Below are positions 41,322-49,302 of a stretch of DNA of 64,000 nucleotides, one piece after another; position 1 is the first letter of the stretch; each line of letters begins with the position of its first letter. The DNA comes from Pseudomonadota bacterium (GTDB lineage: Bacteria > Desulfobacterota > Binatia > Binatales > Binataceae): assembly GCA_021324885.1 (NCBI GenBank), contig JAJPIF010000024.1:1-64000 (forward strand), written 5' to 3'. A model generated the notes under the pieces. The model did no database searches. It had not been told where the DNA came from and worked only from the letters and a program-made list of their open reading frames with translations. The translations under genes and the position numbers were made by a program.

Positions 41322-42842
41322 TCAGTGCGCACTGGCGCGGGCTTTGCCCGGCTCGACGCGTTGCAGCAGAAAAATCAGCGGCAACAGGCACAGCGCCACC
41401 ACGGCCAGAATCCAGAACGTATCTATGTAGGCCAGAGTTTGCGCTTGCGCCATCAGCGCCTGATAAATGACGCCGTAAGCCTGAAGGGTCGCATCGGCCG
41501 TGCTTGCGCCCGCCTGATGCAGGGTCTGGGCCAGGCCGGCAACGGCCGCACGCATCTTCGGACTGTACATCGATGCGCTCTGCACCAGAAAATGCTGATG
41601 GCCCTGCGCGAAATTGGTCACCATCACCTCGGTCAGCGAAATGCCGACACTGCCGCCGATGTTGCGCATCAGGTTCATCATCCCGGAGACCTGGTTGTTT
41701 TGTTCGGGCGCTACGCCAGCATAGGACACGGTGTTGATCGGCACGAAAAGAAAGGCAAGCCCGATCGACTGATACACGCGCAGCATCATCATGTGGTTCC
41801 AGCTCATTTCGAGGTTGATGCCAGTCATGTGGTAGAGCGCCGCGGCGATCGAAACGAAGCCGAAGCCGATCACCCAGCGTGCGTCCACATGGGAGAGCAG
41901 ATAGCCGACGAAGGGCAACAGACAGATAATCACCAGCCCGCCGGGAGAAAGCATCATACCAGCCTCTTCGGCCGTGTAGCCCATCAACTCCTGCGCGAAT
42001 TGCGGTAACAGCACCGTGGTCCCATAAAGCACGACGCCGAGCGCGAACATCATGACGGCCGACGTCGCGAAGCTGCGGTTGGTGAACAGGCGCAGGTTGA
42101 CGATCGGATGCTTGTGGTGGAGTTCCCAGACAATTCCGATCAGCAGGGCCAGGGCGGCAATCACTGCCAGCGCGACGATCAAATGAGACGCGAACCAGTT
42201 GTCCTCTTCGCCCTTGTCGAGCACCACCTGGAGCGGACCGAAGGTCAACGCCAGCAGGGCGATGCCGAGGAAATCGATCGGCACGCCGCGGCGGCGGGCA
42301 AGCTGACGTTCGCGCACCAGATGGGGAGGATCCTCGATCATCCGGTAACTGAGCAGCAGCGAGATAATTCCAATTGGTATATTGATGAAGAAAATCCAGC
42401 GCCAGTCGTAATTGTCCGTAATCCACCCGCCCAGGGTGGGTCCGATTGCCGGCGCCAGTACGATCGCCATCCCATAGACCGCGAAAGCCATCCCGCGTTC
42501 CTGCTCCGAAAAGGTGTCGGCGAGGATACTTTGTTCGCTGGGCTGCAAACCACCGCCGCCCGCGCCCTGAAGCACGCGGAAAACAATCAGCATGGTCAGG
42601 CTGGGCGCCAGGCCGCAGAGAAAGGAGCTGATGGTGAACAAGGCGACGCAGCCCATGTAAAAGCGCTTGCGTCCGATAATGGTCGAAAACCAGGCGCTCA
42701 TCGGCAGCACGATCGCGTTGGAAACCAGGTAGGAAGTCAGGACCCACGTGGACTCGTCGTATGTGGCCGAAAGACCGCCAGCGATATGGGGCAGCGCGAC
42801 GTTGGCGATACTCGTGTCGAGCACTTCCATGAACGTCGCCAT
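41322..42842 (-). CDS. DHA2-family (EmrB/QacA) multidrug efflux transporter
   Basis: A major-facilitator proton antiporter with about 14 membrane helices. Signatures include FMEVLDTSIANVALPHIAGG (motif D1-like), YLVSNAIVLPMSAWFSTIIG with GRKR (motif A) and GMAIVLAPAIGPTLGGWI (motif C). It follows the HlyD-type EmrA gene and a MarR repressor, so it should export toxic compounds with EmrA. The first ATG, 42842, begins inside helix 1; residues NPWAIALTV just before fit the family but have no ATG, GTG or TTG in frame until TTG 43064 inside emrA. The real start is therefore unsettled. No TolC-type gene is adjacent. Confidence 0.88.
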   Translation of the reverse strand: MATFMEVLDTSIANVALPHIAGGLSATYDESTWVLTSYLVSNAIVLPMSAWFSTIIGRKRFYMGCVALFTISSFLCGLAPSLTMLIVFRVLQGAGGGGLQPSEQSILADTFSEQERGMAFAVYGMAIVLAPAIGPTLGGWITDNYDWRWIFFINIPIGIISLLLSYRMIEDPPHLVRERQLARRRGVPIDFLGIALLALTFGPLQVVLDKGEEDNWFASHLIVALAVIAALALLIGIVWELHHKHPIVNLRLFTNRSFATSAVMMFALGVVLYGTTVLLPQFAQELMGYTAEEAGMMLSPGGLVIICLLPFVGYLLSHVDARWVIGFGFVSIAAALYHMTGINLEMSWNHMMMLRVYQSIGLAFLFVPINTVSYAGVAPEQNNQVSGMMNLMRNIGGSVGISLTEVMVTNFAQGHQHFLVQSASMYSPKMRAAVAGLAQTLHQAGASTADATLQAYGVIYQALMAQAQTLAYIDTFWILAVVALCLLPLIFLLQRVEPGKARASAH

Positions 42843-43008
42843 CGTGACCGTCAGCGCGATCGCCCACGGATTGTGACGCGGCCTCCACGCGGGTGGGGTG
42901 CCGATTGACCCGAAGGGGGGCGGGGCGGACCGCCGGTTCGCGGGCGTTCGGGATGGCGTTGCGACCTCCGCGCTCCCGCGTCCGGCGCGAGCGTACGCGG
43001 TTTGCGTC

Positions 43009-44160
43009 TTAGTTCTGCAGCCACACCGTCGGCTCCACTGACATTCCGGGCCGCAGGCGCCCAAGATCCTGACCGGGATCGAATTTGATGCGCACCGGCA
43101 AACGCTGTACGACTTTGACGTAGTTGCCCGTCGCGTTTTCGGGCGGCAGCAGGGCGTACTCCGAGCCGGTCGCGCCAGGCATCCTTTCGACATAACCGCG
43201 GAAGTCGCGCCCCAGCGCATCGACGTGGATGGTGACCGGCTCTCCCGGATGCATCCGTGCGATGTCGGTTTCCTTGAAGTTGGCGGTCACCCAGATGTCG
43301 TCGAGCTGCGTCAGGGCCATCAGGCCTTGACCGGGTGTAACCGCCTCGCCGACTTCGGCTGTGCGCTTGCCGATAATCCCTGACGCCGGCGCGGCGATTC
43401 GCGTATAGCTGAGGTTCAACTCCGCCTGGTCCAACCGGGCCTGGGCCGCTTCGACCTGGGCCTGGCGCGAGGCGACGGTGCGCAGGGCGCTGGCAGCATC
43501 AGCCTGGTCGGCCTTAACGTCGGCCGCCTGCACTCGGGCGGTGGCCAGGTATTGCTGATACTCGGCCGGCGCGACGACGCCCATCTTCAGCAGCGTCGCG
43601 TAGCGCCGTTCATTGCTCTGCGCCAACGCGTTTTGCGCCTGCGCCTGATTGACCCGGGCGAGCGCGGACGCATACTGCTGGCGCGCCGCATTGACCTGAG
43701 CCTGAGCCTCGTCGAGGTTGGCCTGCGCCTGCTGAACGGCAACCTGATAATCGCGGGGATCGAGCTCGACCAGGAGCTGCCCTTTTTCGACCCGCTGATT
43801 GTCCTCGACCAGGACTTTGATGATGGTGCCGGTAATCCGGGAACTGATCGGATCGATGTGAGCGCCCACTTCGGCATCGTCGGTGCTCGCATAGGATTGA
43901 AAATAGTTCCACAGGCGCCATCCACCAATCGCTGCGCCGGTCAGGAGCAGAGCCAGCAGCGCCGCGACCACCGGATGACGCCTGAAACGGGACAGGATCT
44001 CAGGTGGCGCGCCTGCTCCACCAGTGTCATCGGGCGGAGCGGATTCGTCCAGGTAAAGCTCATGTTCGGTTTCCTGCTCGCCGGGATTCTGAAGAAAATC
44101 CAGGGAGGGATTGGAAGTGGGATGCTCGGTTTCAGGATGACGTGCAGTGTCGTTATCCAT
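43009..44160 (-). CDS. HlyD-family membrane fusion protein (EmrA-like)
   Basis: A 383-residue periplasmic adaptor. A polar 60-residue cytoplasmic leader precedes one membrane helix (HPVVAALLALLLTGAAIGGW). Then come the lipoyl half-motif (TDDAEVGAHIDPISSRITGT), a long Gln/Ala-rich coiled-coil hairpin at ~125-235 (QAQANLDEAQAQVNAARQQ), the second half-motif (TRIAAPASGIIGKRTAEVGE) and a beta-barrel. It links the EmrB-type pump to an outer-membrane channel. It lies 54 nt downstream of the marR gene and is the middle gene of a marR-emrA-emrB operon. Confidence 0.92.
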   Translation of the reverse strand: MDNDTARHPETEHPTSNPSLDFLQNPGEQETEHELYLDESAPPDDTGGAGAPPEILSRFRRHPVVAALLALLLTGAAIGGWRLWNYFQSYASTDDAEVGAHIDPISSRITGTIIKVLVEDNQRVEKGQLLVELDPRDYQVAVQQAQANLDEAQAQVNAARQQYASALARVNQAQAQNALAQSNERRYATLLKMGVVAPAEYQQYLATARVQAADVKADQADAASALRTVASRQAQVEAAQARLDQAELNLSYTRIAAPASGIIGKRTAEVGEAVTPGQGLMALTQLDDIWVTANFKETDIARMHPGEPVTIHVDALGRDFRGYVERMPGATGSEYALLPPENATGNYVKVVQRLPVRIKFDPGQDLGRLRPGMSVEPTVWLQN

Positions 44161-44214
44161 ATTATTACGGATGCTAATTGTATGGCCGCTAACTATTTCG
44201 ACGCAAAAAGGGTT

Positions 44215-44745
44215 TCAGGGCTTCAACAGGACTGAGACGCCTTCCCGTACTCTGCCCAGCAGCTCCATCATCTTGCGGCGCTCGTTTTCACTCAGGTTTG
44301 ACATCATGCCCGCAATCTTGCGGAAGTGATCGGGCAAGATCCGTTCCAGAAGCCTGCGGCCGTTTGCGGTCAGCCTGACCATGATGCGCCGGCGATCCTC
44401 GCGATCGTCCGCGCGTTTGATGAGCCCCTCGCGTTCCAATCCGTCCAGCAGCCCGGTGATGGTGGCGCGGGATACTCCGATCGAATCGGCGATGTCGGAA
44501 CAGTACATTTCGGCTTCGGACGCGGTGTAAAGCATGATCAAAACGACGAAACGCCCTTGCGAAAGATTGTAGCGGGCGAAATGCTGGTTTAAGGCGCCTT
44601 GAAGCTCCGCGGCAACCTTGAGCAGAGTCAAAGCGGAAGAAATCGCGCTGGGTTCCAGTTCGTTATAGCGCTGCGACAGCGTCTGAAGGACCTGATTTGA
44701 GGGAACCTCCTTGGGGATCACCAATTCGTTGCTCATTGGGTACAT
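44215..44745 (-). CDS. MarR-family transcriptional regulator
   Basis: A winged-helix repressor of 176 residues from ATG 44745 (173 from ATG 44736). The DNA-binding part is typical: MYCSDIADSIGVSRATITGLLDGLEREG for the recognition helix, then RADDREDRRRIMVRLTANG for the wing. MarR proteins usually repress an adjacent efflux operon and let go on binding a drug, which fits the emrA-emrB genes behind it. An extended frame from 44772 would cross the palindrome at 44748, so a later start is preferred. The palindrome overlapping the start suggests self-repression. Confidence 0.9.
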   Translation of the reverse strand: MYPMSNELVIPKEVPSNQVLQTLSQRYNELEPSAISSALTLLKVAAELQGALNQHFARYNLSQGRFVVLIMLYTASEAEMYCSDIADSIGVSRATITGLLDGLEREGLIKRADDREDRRRIMVRLTANGRRLLERILPDHFRKIAGMMSNLSENERRKMMELLGRVREGVSVLLKP

Positions 44746-44747
44746 TG

Positions 44748-44763
44748 TAAGGCGCCTAATTAA
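44748..44763. promoter_or_regulatory. candidate MarR operator
   Basis: TAAGGCGCCTAATTAA contains the 8-bp palindrome AGGCGCCT flanked by AT bases, immediately upstream of the marR start. Position and symmetry fit an autoregulatory MarR operator. Binding is inferred. Confidence 0.4.
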
Positions 44764-45073
44764 CTGTGTCAAGTCGGCCCTTCATAATTGCAACCGGCGC
44801 GGACCGCCCTGCGCAGAACTAAGCGGAAACGGATGTGTTCGAAAAAATAGCTTGAAATCTCGCTTTTTGTTAAAGCCCTGTATAGGATGCCTCAGCAACA
44901 ACGCCGCCTGGTAAAAGTGGCATTCTGCAGCAGCCTGTTGCCGAAGTTTTTGCGGGCGGCTAAAGGCAGTGGAATTGTCCGTGAAAAGTGCTCCTGCCGC
45001 TGAACGCGTGATGACACAGAGCGGGTGAGCGTTGTAGAAGAAAGCCGTTGAACTTGGTGAGCGTGAATTCCGG
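44764..45073. other. intergenic region between marR and the YIDP gene
   Basis: About 310 nt between divergent genes. It should hold both promoters. I see no ORF with a ribosome site, no RNA fold and no repeat. AT-richer stretches near 44845-44875 are the best promoter candidates for the plus-strand trio. Confidence 0.45.
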
Positions 45074-45322
45074 ATGAAAGTTGAAGTAATCTCGATCTTG
45101 CTCCTCGCGATCGCTTTTGGGCTGATTTTCCCGGCGCCCTCATGGGCCTATATCGATCCCAATACCCTGGGGTTCGCCTCGCAAATTCTCGCTCCGCTCG
45201 GGACTTTGTTGGTCTCCTGCCTGATCTATTTCCGACGCAAGGTGAGCGCTGCCGCCTCCGTAGGTTGGCAGTGGGTGAGAGGTTTGGTCTCCAAGCCGCG
45301 CACTGATGACACGATTGGTTGA
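45074..45322 (+). CDS. small YIDP-motif membrane protein
   Basis: An 82-residue protein with a signal-like helix (ISILLLAIAFGLIFPAPSWA) followed at once by YIDPNTLGFASQIL, a second membrane helix (LAPLGTLLVSCLIYF) and a basic tail (RRK). The motif AYIDP-G/N-T right after the leader is known from small proteins encoded beside sulfatase and polysaccharide genes. The next gene overlaps it by 17 nt, so both are translationally linked. It may hold or regulate the membrane enzyme downstream. No biochemical function is known to me. Confidence 0.75.
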   Translation: MKVEVISILLLAIAFGLIFPAPSWAYIDPNTLGFASQILAPLGTLLVSCLIYFRRKVSAAASVGWQWVRGLVSKPRTDDTIG

Positions 45323-47222
45323 AACCTGGCGGCTCCTCTTCCGTTCCATTGCGGTTCCCAGCCTGCTGTTCGTCTGTCCGACGGTGTTGGCGAAGTATTG
45401 GCGCGCCTGGAGCCATTTCCTGCATCCGCTGGACGTCCTCACGCAATGCGTGCTGATTGCCGCGCCGGCGCTGCTGCTGCAGGGCGCCGCAGTCGGCGTG
45501 CTCGCGCTCGTGCTGGTATTGCTGATCCGGCGGGGGCGGCTCGAAGCGGACGCCACCGCGAAATGTGCGGATATCCTGACCCTGGTGATACTCGGCTACG
45601 GTGCGTCGCGCGTATTGTCGGTATGGCAATGGTTTGATTGGCTGCATCCCACGCTGCTGGCGGCAGCCGTGATCGCCCCGGTGGTTTGGACACGCCTGCG
45701 CAGCAGGGAGGCGTGGCCGTCGATCGACCAGTACAACCGGTCATCGGAATTCGTGCTCCCGCTGTTTTTTGCCGCCGCCGCGATTCTGCTGCCATGGCGA
45801 CTGAGCTGGCGCGGCTTCGACCCGATACCCGCGGACCCGCCCGTCGTGAAGGATTCAAACCGCAGGCCGGACATAATCCTGATCACTTTCGACGCGATGT
45901 CGGCCGAGGACATGTCGTTGTTCCATTACGCCCGGCGGACTACGCCCAATTTCGAGCGCCTGGCGAAAACCAGCCACGTATTCACCCATTTCTACTCCAG
46001 CTCCGACTTCACCACTCCCGCGGTAACGTCGCTGCTCACCGGCAAGGACTTGTTCGCTCATCGTGTGTACCAGCTCACCGGGATGGTGCCGGCAGCGCTG
46101 CGCAACCAGAATCTGGCTCAGGTATTGAAGGCGGCGGGCTATAAGACCGCCGCGGTGGTGACCAACAATTACGCCAATCCGCTACATCTGGGGATTGATG
46201 GATCATTCGACTATTTGCCCGCTCCGCCGCTCAATCCGTGGTTGCGAACGACGGCCTGGCCGCTGCAGATCGGCCATAGTCTGTTATTCGATTCTGATGC
46301 GATGCCGACTTCCTGGGTGATGCCGTTTCTGGGAGTGGCGGGAAAATATTTCCCAAGCTTTAATTTGGCGCCCAGCGTGGATCCCGCCGCGGTGTTTGCG
46401 CTCAGCGAGCGCCTGATCGATTCAACCGCAGGGCCGTTATTTTTGTGGATTCACGTGTTCCCGCCCCATTTCCCCTACATGACGACCGCGCGATTCAGGG
46501 GACTTTTTCTGGCCGGTGCGCGTTACACGACGCAGGCGGATTTCCAGGCCGCCCGCCGTTTTGGGCATTACGAGCGCACCAAACAGGCGATTTTCGACCA
46601 ACTGCGCGCGCGCTATGACGAATCGATCGCCGAGTGCGACGCCGCGCTGGGGTCGTTTCTGCAATGGCTTGACGCCCGCGCAAGACGCGACCACACGCTG
46701 CTGGTGGTGACCGCCGATCATGGCGAAAGCTTCCATCAATGGTGGGGCCACGAGTCGCCATTCCTGCTTAATCCCGAAGTGCATATTCCTCTGCTAATCT
46801 CGACGCCGGGTCAGAAAAACGAGGTGAGGCACGACGAAGACGCCGGGCTGCCCGATGTCGCTCCTACGACTCTCAGCCTGGTGGGCGTCGCACCGCCTTT
46901 CTGGATGACGGGTCACGTGCTGCTGGGGGCCGCAACCGGCGATGCGCAGCAGCCCGCCTTTGCCGCCTATCTGGCGCGATCATATATATTTGGTCCGCCA
47001 CACGTGGGGGCGGTAGCCGCCTTCTCAGGTGACTATGAACTCGTCTGGTTTTTTCCGGCAGGGACCAGGGAACTGTTCGATTTGCGCAATAATCCTGAGG
47101 GAACCGTCAATGTCATAAGCGATGATCCCAATGTCGCCGCCAGGCTGAGCCGCGCAATCCGGGCGCGATACGGTTCGCAGGTTCCAGCGCTAGGAAATGC
47201 GTCGGCCCTTGCAGATGAGTGA
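45306..47222 (+). CDS. membrane sulfatase-like hydrolase/transferase (Thr nucleophile)
   Basis: A 638-residue protein: about five N-terminal helices (residues 1-165), then an alkaline-phosphatase-superfamily domain outside the membrane. Metal sites show as DIILITFDAMSAEDM and VVTADHGESFHQWWGHESP. At the place of the sulfatase Cys/Ser is T236 in SDFTTPAVTSLLTG, with Pro238 but no C-x-P-x-R. A Thr nucleophile is normal in phosphoethanolamine and lipoteichoic-acid transferases, so phosphotransfer or phosphohydrolysis is at least as likely as sulfate ester cleavage. It overlaps genes on both sides and is the centre of a three-gene operon. Confidence 0.85.
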   Translation: MTRLVETWRLLFRSIAVPSLLFVCPTVLAKYWRAWSHFLHPLDVLTQCVLIAAPALLLQGAAVGVLALVLVLLIRRGRLEADATAKCADILTLVILGYGASRVLSVWQWFDWLHPTLLAAAVIAPVVWTRLRSREAWPSIDQYNRSSEFVLPLFFAAAAILLPWRLSWRGFDPIPADPPVVKDSNRRPDIILITFDAMSAEDMSLFHYARRTTPNFERLAKTSHVFTHFYSSSDFTTPAVTSLLTGKDLFAHRVYQLTGMVPAALRNQNLAQVLKAAGYKTAAVVTNNYANPLHLGIDGSFDYLPAPPLNPWLRTTAWPLQIGHSLLFDSDAMPTSWVMPFLGVAGKYFPSFNLAPSVDPAAVFALSERLIDSTAGPLFLWIHVFPPHFPYMTTARFRGLFLAGARYTTQADFQAARRFGHYERTKQAIFDQLRARYDESIAECDAALGSFLQWLDARARRDHTLLVVTADHGESFHQWWGHESPFLLNPEVHIPLLISTPGQKNEVRHDEDAGLPDVAPTTLSLVGVAPPFWMTGHVLLGAATGDAQQPAFAAYLARSYIFGPPHVGAVAAFSGDYELVWFFPAGTRELFDLRNNPEGTVNVISDDPNVAARLSRAIRARYGSQVPALGNASALADE

Positions 47223-48282
47223 ACGGCCGGGGGTCTGGACAAGACCGCTCTTCAATATCAATCTGGCTGGATGGCGCCGGCTGTTCGCCCGGTATCAGGC
47301 GCGTCTGGACCGCCGGTTGCGCGTACGCGCGCTGACCACCGGCGGCCTGTTCTCCGCTCTCCAGGCGATGCAGGAGCGGTTGTTCGCCGCGCAATTGAAT
47401 GCGCTGGCGTTGCAGGACCCGGTCTTTATCGTCGGCCATTGGCGCTCGGGCACCACCCTGCTGCACGAGTTGATGGCGCTGGACGAGGGTCTGCTAAGCC
47501 CCACCACGAGACAGTGCTTCAACCCGCACTCGTTCCTGCTATCGGGCAAATCGGCGGATGCCGGCACGGCCGTAGTGCGGCCTTCTGGCGATCGCGCGGT
47601 GTCGTCGGATTCGCCGCAGGAGGAGGAATTCGCGCTGCTCTGCCTCGGCTGCCCGTCGCCGTACGAGGCTTTCATTTTTCCCGGCGCGATGCGCAATATC
47701 GGCGCGCTTACCGATCCGCAGGAGTTCAGCGAAGATTGCCGCAGGCAGTGGGAGCAATCCCTGATCCGCTTCCTCAAAGGGGTAAGTCTGGGTAAGGCAG
47801 GACGCCTGCTGCTGAAATCGCCGACCAACACGTTTCGCATCGCGGCTTTACGCCGGCTTTTCCCCGGCGCGGCAGTTGTTCAAATCGTTCGTAATCCCGC
47901 GCCAGTCATTGTCTCCACCATGGATTTATGGAACCGGATGTGGGAACGATATGCGCTGGGTCCGCGCCTGGACAATGTCGAGCTTCGAGAGACGGTTATC
48001 GATAGCTGGGTGGCGATGGAGAGGAAGCTTCGGGATCAGATGCAAGATTGGCGGGGCGAAGCTTTCACAACTATCAAATACGAAGAGCTGACCGCGCAGC
48101 CGTATCGGACGATCGAACGGATATATTCGGAACTCAGGCTGGGAACCTGTCCATCCGCCGAACGAGTCAGCCGCTTTCTTGCCGACTCACCGCAGCTACG
48201 CCCAAGTCCGGCCGTTGATCCGGAACTTGAAGCGGTATTGCGCAAACGCTGCGCGGAAATATTCGATCGATATGGCTATTGA
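47215..48282 (+). CDS. sulfotransferase family protein (PAPS-dependent)
   Basis: A protein of 355 residues. The PAPS 5'-phosphosulfate loop is FIVGHWRSGTTLLHELM near residue 70 and the 3'-phosphate motif is RLFPGAAVVQIVRNPAPV with a nearby LLLKSPTNTFR. This is the Sulfotransfer_3-type fold, which transfers sulfate to hydroxyl groups of lipids, sugars or proteins. The start may be ATG 47197, but ATG 47215 overlaps the previous stop by 8 nt and begins closer to the domain. As the last gene of the trio it suggests that an envelope molecule is both sulfated and processed by the upstream enzyme. Confidence 0.85.
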   Translation: MSERPGVWTRPLFNINLAGWRRLFARYQARLDRRLRVRALTTGGLFSALQAMQERLFAAQLNALALQDPVFIVGHWRSGTTLLHELMALDEGLLSPTTRQCFNPHSFLLSGKSADAGTAVVRPSGDRAVSSDSPQEEEFALLCLGCPSPYEAFIFPGAMRNIGALTDPQEFSEDCRRQWEQSLIRFLKGVSLGKAGRLLLKSPTNTFRIAALRRLFPGAAVVQIVRNPAPVIVSTMDLWNRMWERYALGPRLDNVELRETVIDSWVAMERKLRDQMQDWRGEAFTTIKYEELTAQPYRTIERIYSELRLGTCPSAERVSRFLADSPQLRPSPAVDPELEAVLRKRCAEIFDRYGY

Positions 48283-48331
48283 AAGGCGCGGGACTGTGGT
48301 GCGGATACAGACGTAATCCAAGGAGCGTAAA

Positions 48332-48362
48332 GCCGCCCGGAGGCTGTTCAGAACCGGGCGGC
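48332..48362. terminator. bidirectional terminator hairpin
   Basis: A perfect 9-bp inverted repeat (GCCGCCCGG at 48332-48340, CCGGGCGGC at 48354-48362) with a 13-nt loop lies between the convergent sulfotransferase and VOC genes. There is no clear U-run. Confidence 0.65.
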
Positions 48363-48408
48363 CTGACGTATTGTGGCAAGGCCGAACGCGGCGGCGAAAA
48401 AAGCGCGG

Positions 48409-49275
48409 TTAGATTTCGTGTTCGACCATCGAGATGGTAACGCCGAAGGCGTCGCGCGGATCGATCGTCACGCGGCGTCTGGCGTCTCCGACAAGACGCA
48501 GCCCCTTGGATTTGAGATAATCGGCCGCCTTGCTCAGTGATTTCACCTTGAAATTAATCGCGTAGATCCCGCCGCCGTATTTCGAAACATAATCGGCCGC
48601 AGGCGTGCCTTTGCCGGCCGGTTCCCAGACCTCGATCACGAACGGTTTTTTGTTGCCGATTCGGAAGGCCGCGGCTTTTACCCCCTCCTCGGGAACTTCC
48701 CTGCGGCCAAGATCCTCAAGACCGAAGGTCTCCTTGTAGAAGCGGGTGGCCTTGCCGAGGTCATCTGTGACCGTCGCGATGCTGGCCAGCTTCTCGATTC
48801 CCAGCGGATGGCTGTCGCGCCACCAGTTGGCCGACCATTCCGGACGCAGGCGCACGTCATTGGGCATCTCGACCGCGCACAACTCGAAACGGATGTTAAG
48901 CGTTTCCTTCGGATCGGTCATGAAGAAGATCTTCTTGTAAACCGGATGCAGACAGATCGGATTGAGCCCGTGCTGGCGGAAATGCGCCTCGGTCGAGTCG
49001 GTGTCAGGGATTTTGATCGCCATCTGGGCGAAGCGCCCCGCGTATGAAGCCCTCAATTTTCCCTGTTCGGAATTGAGATTGGTGGAGCACTGCGGGATCA
49101 GGCACAGCTCCCCGATCACGATCAGCGTTTCGTCGCGATCGAGTCCTTCGACGGGACGCGCTTCGAAATAGGTCTGGGCCGCGAAGACGTCGAGATAAAA
49201 GTTTTCCAGGGCGCGGCGCGCGGACTGGTCCGCCGCGACATGGGTCATGTGCAGCAATTTTTCGGGAGCAAACAT
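48409..49275 (-). CDS. two-domain VOC (glyoxalase/dioxygenase-fold) protein
   Basis: A 288-residue protein with two VOC repeats, residues ~5-130 (LLHMTHVAADQSARRALENF) and ~160-285 (IEKLASIATVTDDLGKATRF, FKVKSLSKAADYLKSKGLRL, TIDPRDAFGVTISMVE). The His and Glu residues needed for a metal site are partly present (H12 in MTHVA, E near IVEHE). The family includes glyoxalases, extradiol dioxygenases and epimerases. AAAGGAGG precedes the ATG. It ends a minus-strand run behind the amidohydrolase at 49303 (27-nt gap), suggesting a joint catabolic role. Confidence 0.85.
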   Translation of the reverse strand: MFAPEKLLHMTHVAADQSARRALENFYLDVFAAQTYFEARPVEGLDRDETLIVIGELCLIPQCSTNLNSEQGKLRASYAGRFAQMAIKIPDTDSTEAHFRQHGLNPICLHPVYKKIFFMTDPKETLNIRFELCAVEMPNDVRLRPEWSANWWRDSHPLGIEKLASIATVTDDLGKATRFYKETFGLEDLGRREVPEEGVKAAAFRIGNKKPFVIEVWEPAGKGTPAADYVSKYGGGIYAINFKVKSLSKAADYLKSKGLRLVGDARRRVTIDPRDAFGVTISMVEHEI

Positions 49276-49302
49276 TTCGCCTCCTTTAATCGAGCTTGTT
49301 AT

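Noticed and set aside
41137-42888. 583-codon minus-strand frame
   Set aside because: It covers the efflux transporter in another frame; only its last 50 codons, beyond that gene, were kept as a low-confidence small ORF.
45306-47222. classical formylglycine sulfatase
   Set aside because: The C/S-x-P-x-R nucleophile motif is absent; Thr236 occupies that position, so a plain arylsulfatase name is not justified.
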